The notes under the pieces were generated by a model. That model saw nothing but the letters and a program-made list of their open reading frames with translations. It made no database searches and was not told the origin of the DNA. From a virus: 64,000 bases of DNA. The number at the start of each line of letters is the position of its first letter. The first letter of the stretch is position 1. Shown piece by piece: positions 52,856 through 61,470 of the stretch. The stretch lies in IMG/VR virus record IMGVR_UViG_3300013101_000005, positions 34,632 to 98,631 of that record. One strand, 5' to 3'. The translations under genes and the position numbers were made by a program.

Positions 52856-53262
52856 ACAAGAAACAACTTTTCTGTCCCTTTAATATTGGTATATTTTTTG
52901 ATTGTGTCTTCTGTTCCACCTTTACGGTCTTCAGCTACACAAGCAATCAAATAATCAGACCACTCAGCAATAATTCCATTTCTCTGGAACCCAGCACTTC
53001 TGCCCTTCCTAGCCCATTCCGCAGGGAATTCTAGGTAGGGCAGTTGGTGTATAAAGCATATACGTTTAGCAAAGGAATCTGCACCTGTCATACAACCACC
53101 AGAGCAGATAATAGTTTCCCCCTTGATCCACAACTTCTTAATTTGGTCATACACCAATTCTTCATCATCAAAGGAGGTCCTTGTTCTTGTGCCTACTACT
53201 CCGATGATCCTCCACTGGTTTCTATCCATTGCTACCTTCCAATCTTCCGTAATCCCATACAT
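52852..53262 (-). CDS. SLOG-type (YspA/DUF2493-like) nucleotide-binding protein
   Basis: A 136-residue single-domain Rossmann-like protein. Visible motifs: RIIGVVGTRTRT (first strand and loop), ETIICSGGCMTGADSFAKRI (the Gly-Gly-x2-x-Gly-Ala-Asp signature) and PAEWARKGRSAGFQRNGIIA, then CVAEDRKGGTEDTIKKY. This is the pattern of SLOG/TIR-like nucleotide sensors related to LOG and DprA. Ligand unknown. ATG at 53262 follows GGGAG; an ATG at 53229 after GGAAGG is an equal alternative. It is last in the minus-strand operon and convergent with the giant tail gene. Confidence 0.8.
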   Translation of the reverse strand: MYGITEDWKVAMDRNQWRIIGVVGTRTRTSFDDEELVYDQIKKLWIKGETIICSGGCMTGADSFAKRICFIHQLPYLEFPAEWARKGRSAGFQRNGIIAEWSDYLIACVAEDRKGGTEDTIKKYTNIKGTEKLFLV

Positions 53263-53273
53263 AATACATCTCC

Positions 53274-53903
53274 CTAAAAGTCTAAATCATCAAACACAAC
53301 TGGTATCTTTTTTTTAAAACTTTCAAGCATTGAAAGGGCAAGCACTCTTATTTGGGGGTGGGCATTTGTTGAACATCTCATTGTAAAGAAATGATGCCAT
53401 TGTCTGAGATTATACGTTATGACAATTTCTGTTTTAAGTTCTGTTGGTAGAACTCCTCTTGCCTCTTGGGGTGTCCATCCTAAATCTAATAACTTAAAAT
53501 AATACATTTCTGCATCTTTCATAGCTGCTTTCCATATTAAAATAGCCTCTTTACTTTTTTGTAAAAGATGCTCTGGAAATATTACAGTTATTTCTTTATC
53601 AAATTTTTCTTTACAGTAATTACAATATCTTGTGCTTTCCTGTGAGTATGCCGCTATTCTATGTCTAACTATCTCATGTGAAATACCCCTATCACAAACA
53701 ACACGTACTGTAACAGAAGCGTGTTCCAAAACAGAGTGGTGCTTATACTGATGGCATATCATATTTACAAAACGGATAGCACTATCTTCAGATATTTTAT
53801 CTTCGGATTTATAACAAGTCCGTCCTGCCTTCTCTACCTTTTTTAAGAGATCTAACCCATCAAATTCTTCCTCAAAATCCCAACCAGTAGTCACACATCT
53901 CAT
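53274..53903 (-). CDS. thyX: Flavin-dependent thymidylate synthase ThyX
   Basis: A 209-residue ThyX converting dUMP to dTMP with FAD, NADPH and methylenetetrahydrofolate. The diagnostic motif RHR-x7-S is complete (RHRIAAYSQES, Arg80-His81-Arg82...Ser90, then Arg92-Tyr93). The His-rich FAD tract KHHSVLEHASVT is upstream, and the C-terminal LRQWHHFFTMRC segment is typical. AGGAG precedes the start. With thymidine kinase it covers both de novo and salvage dTMP supply. Confidence 0.95.
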   Translation of the reverse strand: MRCVTTGWDFEEEFDGLDLLKKVEKAGRTCYKSEDKISEDSAIRFVNMICHQYKHHSVLEHASVTVRVVCDRGISHEIVRHRIAAYSQESTRYCNYCKEKFDKEITVIFPEHLLQKSKEAILIWKAAMKDAEMYYFKLLDLGWTPQEARGVLPTELKTEIVITYNLRQWHHFFTMRCSTNAHPQIRVLALSMLESFKKKIPVVFDDLDF

Positions 53904-53912
53904 AATATTCTC

Positions 53913-54665
53913 CTATTTAATTCTGTAAACAAACCCCAAGTTCATGCCCTCTTCTGTAAAGACAGGCCCTGCTGTAACACGCTTGTAGCCAACCATAGTA
54001 CTAATTCCTACACTACTTCCCCCAAAAGCCCCCACATCGAAGTGCATATCCTCCCAGAATCGCTGGTACCACGGCCTAGTTTCTGGATCGTACCGAAGTT
54101 GCCACTGTGTTACAACAACTCCGGGGTTATTTGGGAACCTTATGGTGCCTATTCTATAGTCTGTTTTGTTCTCCCTAGCTAGGTAGATTTCCATTGTTAG
54201 GGGGTCTTGTTTGATTACGTAGCTGTAATCTCCTGTAGGGTGTACCAAGGATAGATCAAGTATATATCCATTCTTGTGATCCTTGACCCTATACGTAATC
54301 TCTTTATTATCTGGCATAACAATAATTTCAGCAACTCCTTCACTCTCTAAGGAATCCACCTGTACTGTTAATAAGGCAACCTCATCCACTTTAGCTTTAA
54401 AGTTTTTCTGTAATCTATTGATTACATCTCGTTGTTCTTCTGATAAACTTTCAGCATCATCTAGATCTTGTTCAAGAATTCCTAAACTGTATATGTATTC
54501 CCCTATTTTCTCGTCTTGTGTTGTTATTACTTGCTCTGTTCTTTCTCTAAATTTTCTTAAACGAGTCTCCATTTTACCCATTTTATGCCCATAGTATAGA
54601 TTAAAACAAATACCAACAACCAAACCTACCATAAGCATCAAGGCTATCTCTTTTATATTCTTCAT
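53913..54665 (-). CDS. Membrane-anchored coiled-coil protein
   Basis: A 250-residue protein with an N-terminal membrane span (KEIALMLMVGLVVGICFNLY, about 4-23), a coiled coil to about residue 100 (KMETRLRKFRERTEQV, ESLSEEQRDVINRLQKNF), and a beta-rich C-terminal domain facing outside, ending GYKRVTAGPVFTEEGMNLGF. The ATG at 54665 overlaps the upstream stop (TAATG) with AGAGG; the frame is open 24 bases earlier. It resembles phage envelope proteins of unknown role, such as spanin-like candidates, but no lipobox or second span is present. Confidence 0.55.
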   Translation of the reverse strand: MKNIKEIALMLMVGLVVGICFNLYYGHKMGKMETRLRKFRERTEQVITTQDEKIGEYIYSLGILEQDLDDAESLSEEQRDVINRLQKNFKAKVDEVALLTVQVDSLESEGVAEIIVMPDNKEITYRVKDHKNGYILDLSLVHPTGDYSYVIKQDPLTMEIYLARENKTDYRIGTIRFPNNPGVVVTQWQLRYDPETRPWYQRFWEDMHFDVGAFGGSSVGISTMVGYKRVTAGPVFTEEGMNLGFVYRIK

Positions 54666-55777
54666 TAGTATACCTCTTTGGGCTTCCATTGTAGGGTATC
54701 CCAGTACTCAAGTTTGCAATCTACATGAGTAAGGATGTCCCTTTTATTATAAATCTTAGCTCCTGTGTCTAAAACACCGTGTACTGTAAATTTTCCAATA
54801 GGTTTTTTAATAAAGCATTCTGACATTTCTACTGCTTTTATAATTGCTTTATCATTATATATGATTTCTAATCGCTTCCTTGTTTGGTCTATTTGGGAAT
54901 CATTTAGTATAAATTTATCATAAAAGTGATTAGCTCCCTTAGACCCTCCCTCTTCATAGAAGGTCCCTTTGCGTACAAAACAAGTAGATATAATACCCTT
55001 ATCTTGCTCATCAGGCCACACCCCATTGTTGTCCCATTTTCTAGCAAACCAAACTAGATTTTGTTTCTTTACAAAGTGAAGTTTCTTGTGGTTTTCTGAA
55101 ACAAACTCATCCCCAAATTTTATAAAAGTATTTGGCTCTTTACCTAGGCGCACTAACCACCCATTGTGATGAGTCATCCTGTTAAAAAAGTCCACTTCAT
55201 ACCCTGTTACAAGTAACAACTCATCAAATGGCCCTGTTGTAATTGCGGCCTCTCTTTTTATACAGGCACCACGAAGATACACATCATCTGCATAGAACAT
55301 TTTTACAATCTTAGGAGCAGGCTTTCCCATAGCGGCTCTATCTGATAAGGATACTGCACCGATTAAGTCAGGATTGTGCGCTGTTTTGAATAGCCAAGAA
55401 TAATATTGTAACAAATTCTTATCTAAAATAGTATCACTATCATTTAGGAATACTAAGTAATCTGCTGGGCCATCTAAAGCAGCATCAAGCCCATAATTAC
55501 ATGCTCTAGATGGTGTCGCATTATTACATCTTCCTTTTATATAGAAGTATTTTATGTTAGTTAGTTTGTCTAGGAATTCGGACCTAAATGTGGCATTCCT
55601 TAAATAGTTTGCTTTAGTACCTACAACCATGAAATATACAATTATTTCTTCTATATCTGTATTTTCCTTTGATAACTTATTTATTCTGTCTAAATTAAAT
55701 TTTAGTGTCTCTTTATCAGAACCACAAGTTATAATAAAGGCGATTGATTTCATCCTAGCTTTCTTTACAGTTTGCAT
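54665..55777 (-). CDS. GT2-family glycosyltransferase
   Basis: A 370-residue GT-A enzyme. It has the N-terminal strand AFIITCGSDKETLKFNLDRI, a donor-site VFLNDSDTILD (Asp-Ser-Asp metal motif), then GACIKREAAITTGPFDE and TGYEVDFFNRM, the acceptor-side ED-type motif. The C-terminal 100 residues are unassigned. GGGA precedes the ATG and the gene overlaps both neighbours. Adjacent to the GT9-like gene, so the two may act on one product such as modified DNA, a virion glycoprotein or a host surface glycan. Confidence 0.8.
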   Translation of the reverse strand: MQTVKKARMKSIAFIITCGSDKETLKFNLDRINKLSKENTDIEEIIVYFMVVGTKANYLRNATFRSEFLDKLTNIKYFYIKGRCNNATPSRACNYGLDAALDGPADYLVFLNDSDTILDKNLLQYYSWLFKTAHNPDLIGAVSLSDRAAMGKPAPKIVKMFYADDVYLRGACIKREAAITTGPFDELLLVTGYEVDFFNRMTHHNGWLVRLGKEPNTFIKFGDEFVSENHKKLHFVKKQNLVWFARKWDNNGVWPDEQDKGIISTCFVRKGTFYEEGGSKGANHFYDKFILNDSQIDQTRKRLEIIYNDKAIIKAVEMSECFIKKPIGKFTVHGVLDTGAKIYNKRDILTHVDCKLEYWDTLQWKPKEVY

Positions 55778-56994
55778 TTGAATTCCCTTTCCACAGGTAG
55801 TTCCCCATTCTTCTGAATCTCTAATAATTTCATAAATGATTCTTCAATTTCATCTATAGTAACAGATTCCATAACACGACAGAATTTGTCCCGTCCATAC
55901 TGTGGGAACATATTTTTTGAGGTACAAAGGTCATAAGGTAGCCCATCTTGGTCCCCCGGCTTCGTATGGTAGGCACAGGGGGCACTAGGACAGACATTCT
56001 GGTGCTGTAGGCTGATGTTGTTTTGATTGTACACTGTTCTCCACTCTGCCTTGAATGGGCCATAGATAGTAACGCTAGGAACGCCCAGTGCAGCAGCTAG
56101 GTGGGCTAGGGACGAATCTATGCCCACGAGCCCAGCAGATAGGGCTAGGACAGCCGCAGACTCCCTGTAGGCTGTCACACCAGCTAGATTTATATAGTCT
56201 AGTGTGGCCCCACCACCAATAACGTGTTTCATTGCCATTCCTACCTCATGTTCTATCAAATTACGGTAGTTTGGGTGTGTTAGTATAACAATCTTGTACC
56301 CTGTGCGTTGCTGGAGCCTATACATAGCAGCTACTAGCTTTTCATAGGGGTAATCCCTCAATAAGCTGGAACTCTTCCACTGGAAGCAAATATAAGGGGA
56401 CTGATAGATATTAAATCCTGTGGCAGACCGTACTTTGTTCTTTGCGGCGTTAATTTCGCCTGTTTGTAGGTAATAACGTGGTCTTTTTAGTTCTAAAGGC
56501 ATATCAAATATACCTAAATTGAAAGAAAAAGCATCAATTGCACAAAATTGATCCTCCCCCTTAAAATTCTCAATAGTTCCTTCAAAAATACCAACATAAT
56601 CATGTTTCTTTACAAAATCCAACCTAATTGGTAGGGAGAAACTTGAAGCTATTTTATCAATATTAGGGTTGTTCCTCCACACATCCTTAAATCTTTCACT
56701 TGTAGCTACAGACACCTTACATGTCGGGTATTTCCTTTTAAAATATTCTACAATAGGAGTAATAAAAAGCAGATCCCCAAAACCACCAGTTCTCCATATA
56801 GCTATTTTTTTCTTGTCAAGATTCTGTCCCATGTATGGCTTATAGTGTGGTTCAAATATTTCAAATCTTTGTACTGCACCTTTATGCCTTTTTGCTAGTT
56901 GTTGAGCAATAGGATCAGACATAATGTAAGCTGTTTTTGCTTTCATTTTTATCTCACCAAATTCCTCATCCACACCTAACTGCAATATCTTCAT
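55765..56994 (-). CDS. GT9-family glycosyltransferase (heptosyltransferase-like)
   Basis: A 409-residue GT-B enzyme. The Gly-Asp loop is present as RTGGFGDLLFITPIVEYFK near 68-88. The C-terminal nucleotide-sugar part has LVGIDSSLAHLAAALGVPSV and TIYGPF, the canonical G-x-D-S-x-x-x-H-L-A-A-A signature (here Asp-Ser-Ser-Leu-Ala-His). Unlike the copy at 6.7 kb, all key residues are present. Its C-terminal half lies in a GC-rich island. It overlaps the primase stop by four bases (ATGA) and the GT2 gene by 13. Confidence 0.85.
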   Translation of the reverse strand: MKILQLGVDEEFGEIKMKAKTAYIMSDPIAQQLAKRHKGAVQRFEIFEPHYKPYMGQNLDKKKIAIWRTGGFGDLLFITPIVEYFKRKYPTCKVSVATSERFKDVWRNNPNIDKIASSFSLPIRLDFVKKHDYVGIFEGTIENFKGEDQFCAIDAFSFNLGIFDMPLELKRPRYYLQTGEINAAKNKVRSATGFNIYQSPYICFQWKSSSLLRDYPYEKLVAAMYRLQQRTGYKIVILTHPNYRNLIEHEVGMAMKHVIGGGATLDYINLAGVTAYRESAAVLALSAGLVGIDSSLAHLAAALGVPSVTIYGPFKAEWRTVYNQNNISLQHQNVCPSAPCAYHTKPGDQDGLPYDLCTSKNMFPQYGRDKFCRVMESVTIDEIEESFMKLLEIQKNGELPVEREFKCKL

Positions 56995-58073
56995 TTATTC
57001 CTCCACTCATTCAGTATTTTAACTGATTCCTTAAATTTTATGTCAAAGAAGTCATTACAAAAACTTATAACATCTCCCCCCCTACCACAGCCCCAACAAT
57101 AAAAAGAGTTGTTTTTTGTGTATATAGTAAATGATGCAACAGAATCATTATGATCTTTAAAAGGGCACTCAGTTTTTAATAAGTTATCCACCTTAATCCA
57201 CTTTATTTTTGGTATAAGACTATCCAAAAAATCTGCTATTGGTACATCTTTTACAGTCTTTACTTCTTTAGAGGTACAAGACCCTCTTTCTCTATTTATT
57301 TTTGTTTTTATTGATTTTGGTTTTATATTAACCATTGCTGTAAGTGTTTTATTAAAATCAGATGGGTCATTACCATCAAGAAAGAAATCGTTTGCATCAT
57401 TATACTTACCCAAGTTCGACCTGAATAGTCTCATGCTTGGATACTCTTTTTTTATGAAAGAGGCCATTTGATTTGTAGCTTTGTCCCCCGGATCATCATT
57501 GTCAAAGCATAAAACAACAGTGTCAAACCACTCAAAATGCTTAAACATACTTTCTCTTATGTTATTAACTCCCATAATACCCATGGCAGGGAATCCCTTT
57601 TGTTGTAATATTATTGTATCAAATTGACCTTCAGCAATTACAACGTATTCCCCAAGTTCCTTATACTTTGTGTAACTATATCTATTACCTACCAATTCGG
57701 CACCAAAGAAATCCAATAAGGGCCTTTGTGGTAGGTTTATGTATTTCATTTTGCTTTTGTCATATTTTCTGCTGGATAAATTTACTACTAAGCCTTCAGA
57801 ATTCCTAATAGGAATAACCACAGAATTATAGAATATTTCTTGAGGCTCTCCATTAAAACGCATCAGCCCACTAGCCTCCAACTCTTCATTGGAGTACCCA
57901 CATTCTTTAGTCATAATCCTATGGAAATCCCCACGATTTCCTGTAGCTCCAAGAGAGAAAAAGCTGGCGGTTTTGCCTTGAATTCCTCTTCCTTTTAAAT
58001 ATTCCTGAGCTACAAAATCTGCTCTTAACAAAGAACTAAATACAATAGCAGCATCTTTTAAAATACTAGACAT
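56991..58073 (-). CDS. DNA primase, zinc finger at the C-terminus
   Basis: A 360-residue primase with the domains in the reverse of the DnaG order. Residues 1-130 match the N-terminal part of the DnaG catalytic core (FVAQEYLKGRGIQGKTASF, VVIPIRNSEGLVVNLSSRKY). TOPRIM is at 141-235, with Glu148 (IAEGQFD) and Asp191/Asp193 (CFDNDDPGDKA). The CHC2-type zinc finger is last, residues 303-337: CPFKDHND (Cys303, His308), SFYCWGCGRGGDVISF (Cys326, Cys329). No zinc finger precedes the core. ATG at 58073 has TAGGAG upstream. It would lay primers for the polymerase with the DnaB-like helicase. Confidence 0.88.
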   Translation of the reverse strand: MSSILKDAAIVFSSLLRADFVAQEYLKGRGIQGKTASFFSLGATGNRGDFHRIMTKECGYSNEELEASGLMRFNGEPQEIFYNSVVIPIRNSEGLVVNLSSRKYDKSKMKYINLPQRPLLDFFGAELVGNRYSYTKYKELGEYVVIAEGQFDTIILQQKGFPAMGIMGVNNIRESMFKHFEWFDTVVLCFDNDDPGDKATNQMASFIKKEYPSMRLFRSNLGKYNDANDFFLDGNDPSDFNKTLTAMVNIKPKSIKTKINRERGSCTSKEVKTVKDVPIADFLDSLIPKIKWIKVDNLLKTECPFKDHNDSVASFTIYTKNNSFYCWGCGRGGDVISFCNDFFDIKFKESVKILNEWRNK

Positions 58074-58081
58074 AACCACTC

Positions 58082-59938
58082 CTATGTAACTTCGCATTGC
58101 CCAGCATGGCAGGCAAGTTCACCTTTCAAATCTGTATTATCCTCTTCCTCTTTTATCTTTGTAAAGTCAACACTTATCATTGACTTGAGTAACTTATTAT
58201 AAATGTACGGGCTACAAGACTCAAATGGGGGTTGCTGATATGTTCCTCCGTCAAAGGGGAGTAGGCTTATTCCGTTAAAGTTCTTTCTGTTTGTCCATAA
58301 CCAATCTTTAACAATATCCCATTCTCCATCTTTAACAGATACGGTGGCTGATACATTATTTGTGTTTGGACCATCTACATGACCAGCAACCACCCATTTA
58401 TTAAAGAAAGTACTAATACGATCCAATAGTTCTATCATTTTTTCATCTCTTGTGATAGCATTCACTGGGGCTTTTTGTGGAATAGAAAGCACCGCAGTAT
58501 CGTGTGGTCGGAAGAAATCATCTTCTATTAAATCTGAATTCTTCTTATTTAAGTACTTATACATGTTCTCTTCTTTATTCAACCGGATTCGTCTTATGTA
58601 ATATTGTGAATGCCACGCATGAATACCAGAAGAACACCCTAACACAATACTAGAGGTTCCCGCTGGTTTGATCGTTGTAACTCTCTTTGCAGGATTTATG
58701 CCAATAAGTTCTGCAACACGTTTATTTTCTTCAATAGCTAGTTTTGCTCCTTCTTCTAAATCAATGTTTTCTAGTTTATTAGAAGCTATTCCAGTTAGAG
58801 ATACACCAATTAGAGCGTCCCTTTCTGTTGCCTCTTTCCAGATTTCACGTAAATAATGGAAATCTGTATAAGAGGCTTGTAAGGTTCCTAAAAAAGCGGC
58901 TGATTTGACTCTTTCATTGAGGTCTTCTTGTGTTGTTATTGTTGATGCATTTATTTCACTTAAGTTGCAGAAAGAATAAGGTTTCAATCCTATCTCACCA
59001 CAAGGATTAGATAGCATATCTTTATCATTAGTAAAATAAATTCCTGGTTCTCCCCACCTAGAAGCCTTTAGAAATTGAAAGGCTTTCTCAAAGTTTTCTT
59101 TTTTAACACGTGATCTAACAAATACAACAGAATTGTTTGCTCTACCTCTTTGTGGATTAATCTCCCACCAATTCCCTGTTTTAGAAGCAAACATTTCATC
59201 ATCCCTAAGGGAGAAGAAAGCAATCATAGCGGCTCGTCTTATCCCACCAGACAAGACAGCATCTGCAATATGACATAGAATATCGTGACACTGTACTGTA
59301 GTTAGGTTACCTGACTCTTTGGCTGTTTCAAGTATCCCTTTTATCTTAACCATGCATTCCTTTAGTGGTTGTGGCCCCGGTGCCTTACCTCCACTAGTTA
59401 CCAATCGTTCCCCTTTAGATCTAATATCAGAGTAGTCAAATTTAATCTTATGCCCACCAAAGAAATAAGACTTCATTAAAATCTTTATAGCATCTGCCCA
59501 ACCTTCAATAGAATCCCCAATCAAATATCGTTTTGTCTTCTTTGGGTGCGGCCCAACTATTTCAGGTAATTTACTAACATGATGCATTTGTACTGAATAA
59601 CCAACCCCAGTTCCTCCCAACAACAAAAACATTGTTTCATTAAATGCTTCCCACGAATCAATAGGGATGTAAGCACAATTATTAATTCTTGCTGGGTTGA
59701 TCTCAATTGGTTTACCTCCAAATTGTAAAGATCTCATACTTGGTAATACTTCTTTGTTGTACACAAGTTTGTATGCGGCATTTATTTCTTTTTTTAATTC
59801 AGGAAATTTTCGTGTGTGCATTTCCTTGTTACGGGTTACTACTTCCGTCCATGATTCCCTTCGTTGCTTCTCTGGTATATACTTTGCATATTTCATATAG
59901 ATAATAAGTTCTGATAAAATCTTAGATGCTGTCTCCAT
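58082..59938 (-). CDS. nrdJ: Adenosylcobalamin-dependent (class II) ribonucleotide reductase
   Basis: A 618-residue monomeric class II enzyme of the Lactobacillus leichmannii type, reducing ribonucleotides to deoxyribonucleotides. Active-site Cys residues are all present: Cys88 (NCAYIPI), Cys313 and Glu315 in NPCGEIGL, Cys324 in FCNLSE (11 residues apart, as in the family), and the C-terminal reducing pair Cys610/Cys615 in ACHAGQC. It is about 120 residues shorter than the bacterial enzyme (739) and begins close to the MRSLQFGG segment, so an N-terminal ATP-cone is absent. Start at 59938 follows AAAAGGAGATCAA. It implies the host makes or imports B12. Confidence 0.95.
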   Translation of the reverse strand: METASKILSELIIYMKYAKYIPEKQRRESWTEVVTRNKEMHTRKFPELKKEINAAYKLVYNKEVLPSMRSLQFGGKPIEINPARINNCAYIPIDSWEAFNETMFLLLGGTGVGYSVQMHHVSKLPEIVGPHPKKTKRYLIGDSIEGWADAIKILMKSYFFGGHKIKFDYSDIRSKGERLVTSGGKAPGPQPLKECMVKIKGILETAKESGNLTTVQCHDILCHIADAVLSGGIRRAAMIAFFSLRDDEMFASKTGNWWEINPQRGRANNSVVFVRSRVKKENFEKAFQFLKASRWGEPGIYFTNDKDMLSNPCGEIGLKPYSFCNLSEINASTITTQEDLNERVKSAAFLGTLQASYTDFHYLREIWKEATERDALIGVSLTGIASNKLENIDLEEGAKLAIEENKRVAELIGINPAKRVTTIKPAGTSSIVLGCSSGIHAWHSQYYIRRIRLNKEENMYKYLNKKNSDLIEDDFFRPHDTAVLSIPQKAPVNAITRDEKMIELLDRISTFFNKWVVAGHVDGPNTNNVSATVSVKDGEWDIVKDWLWTNRKNFNGISLLPFDGGTYQQPPFESCSPYIYNKLLKSMISVDFTKIKEEEDNTDLKGELACHAGQCEVT

Positions 59939-60299
59939 TTGATCTCCTTTTGAGTTCTCTGCTTATAAAGTTTGTAATGAGTTCCATCCATTCTTGGCTG
60001 GTAGCCAGCATATATATCTGCTTAGACCCTAGTTTACGCTCGTAGTGTAGCCACACATCTAAATTTTCTTTTTTAGCTTCCTCCAGAGTGTCTAATGCCC
60101 TGTAATAAAGCCCAGATTTAGGATACGTTTTCCTTGTTTTTAGTTCAACCAATGTTGAATATGAAACAGGCAATACTATATCCCCCGGTCTTGGTTCCCC
60201 AGCATCATTACTATTAATACGTCCACTACCCATATTTCTTGATGTCCCCATCCATTTTGCTATTTCTAATTCAAACTTTTTCCAAATTGTGTTTGACAT
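59922..60299 (-). CDS. PD-(D/E)XK-type nuclease, Holliday resolvase-like
   Basis: A 125-residue protein. The pattern E10...GD40-x11-E52-L-K54 (KFELEIAKW, GEPRPGDIVLP, VELKTRK) matches the PD-(D/E)XK fold, with Asp40, Glu52 and Lys54 as the likely catalytic set. Size and the opening Lys-Lys-Phe-Glu helix are like archaeal-type Holliday junction resolvases and other phage recombination nucleases. The ATG at 60299 follows GGAAAGG; the frame opens 18 bases earlier. It fits with the Rad52-like protein upstream. Confidence 0.75.
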   Translation of the reverse strand: MSNTIWKKFELEIAKWMGTSRNMGSGRINSNDAGEPRPGDIVLPVSYSTLVELKTRKTYPKSGLYYRALDTLEEAKKENLDVWLHYERKLGSKQIYMLATSQEWMELITNFISRELKRRSNGDSI

Positions 60300-60818
60300 A
60301 CCTATGCGCCTTTCCATGACATGTAGAACATAACCAAGTAACCATTAACCAACTGTCTTTTTTGTAACTAGAATGATGTGCATGTATAAATCCAACTATA
60401 CCACACACAGGACATACATTAGGTCTTGTTAGTTTTCCTGTTTTTAAAGCGTATTCTACCTTTCTTCTTGCTTTAAATTTATTGGAGTTTGCTTTGTAAG
60501 CACGCAATCTTTTTTCTCTATTTTTAGCTCTACTACTCTCTAATGTTTCCTTATAACGTTTACATGCCATAGAATTAATTCTTTTTCTATGTTTTCTATT
60601 ATACTCTTTATGCTTAATAATAAGTTCATCCTTATTTTTAATATAATATGCTTGGGCATACTCTGTTATTTTTTCTTTATTATTTTTTCTGTATTTAGTA
60701 TTACTTTTTGCTTGGCAAAGTCTACAATAGCTTCTATGCCCATCTTTACGCTGACTTTGTTTATTAAATTCTGTAAATAATTTAAAGAAACCACAACAAT
60801 TACATTTTTCCCTTCCAT
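60271..60818 (-). pseudogene. HNH nuclease gene interrupted by one-base frameshift
   Basis: Two frames join to give one sensible 182-residue protein. An ATG at 60818 has GGAG seven bases upstream, but in frame it stops after about 50 codons. Shifting by one base at the AAAAA run (60804-60808) gives a Cys-pair start, CNCCGFFKLFTEFNKQSQRK and YCRLCQAKSN, a Lys-rich helix, then the frame that from 60570 encodes NVCPVCGIVGFIHAHHSSY and STCHGKAHR, a zinc HNH core. No ATG, GTG or TTG precedes the first Cys pair in the second frame. Either a real mutation, recoding at the A-run, or a sequencing error. The intact part 60271-60570 could still give 99 residues. Confidence 0.75.
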
Positions 60819-60819
60819 A

Positions 60820-61461
60820 TTAACACTCCGGACATTCTATAAAGTCTTTAAGCACTAATTTAGCCCAACTCTCCAGTTCAACTTCTTCTGAATTTAAAAA
60901 AGAACCAAAATCTTTACGATTAACTTCTAATATATCTGCTATTTCAGTTTTACTTAAAATTTGTTCTTTTAATTTAGGAGTTATATTTAAATCTAACAAA
61001 AACAAAATACCTGTATGTACCTTACCAACTTCATTAGACTTGTCTTCAATTAGAGTAAAAAATTCAATATCTTTTGCATCTACTATAACACCAGTTTCCT
61101 CTTCCATCTCTCTAATTAGCCCATTAAACACCACAGGAGGCACTTTAGAGTTTTTTGTTTGTACCCAATCACTTGCATACTCCTTATCCCAATCCTCAGG
61201 ATCAATATGCCCACCAAAAATCATAGTAAAAAGTCCAGCTAGTCTCTGTTCCGTGTGTTTAGATTTTCTTTGGTACACAAGAATACTTTGCTTCTCTTTG
61301 TCTCTGATAACAAAAGAGGGGATGATCTGCTGAAAGTCAGGACGAGTTTCCATCCTAGTACGTTCAGCAAAGAATCCTCTGTCTTCTATAGTAGCAAAGG
61401 TATCTTCAATGGTGTCGGCTTTACCCATCTCGTCTGTTCTAACTACATAAATTGTTTTCAT
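60820..61461 (-). CDS. Nudix hydrolase
   Basis: A 213-residue Nudix protein. The Nudix box is readable but carries an insert: FGGHIDPED at 82-90, then NGLIREMEEETGVIV at 113-127, whose R-E-x2-E-E-x-G core holds the metal-binding Glu residues. Nudix enzymes hydrolyse nucleoside diphosphate derivatives. In phages of this kind they may remove odd dNTPs, cap-like nucleotides or sugar nucleotides, and the substrate cannot be told here. AGGAGAGTGCT precedes its ATG. Confidence 0.85.
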   Translation of the reverse strand: MKTIYVVRTDEMGKADTIEDTFATIEDRGFFAERTRMETRPDFQQIIPSFVIRDKEKQSILVYQRKSKHTEQRLAGLFTMIFGGHIDPEDWDKEYASDWVQTKNSKVPPVVFNGLIREMEEETGVIVDAKDIEFFTLIEDKSNEVGKVHTGILFLLDLNITPKLKEQILSKTEIADILEVNRKDFGSFLNSEEVELESWAKLVLKDFIECPEC

Positions 61462-61470
61462 AGCACTCTC

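Noticed and set aside
60589-60780. Plus-strand 63-residue hydrophobic frame
   Set aside because: It is the mirror of the Lys-rich, AT-rich N-terminal part of the broken HNH gene on the minus strand and has no ribosome site.
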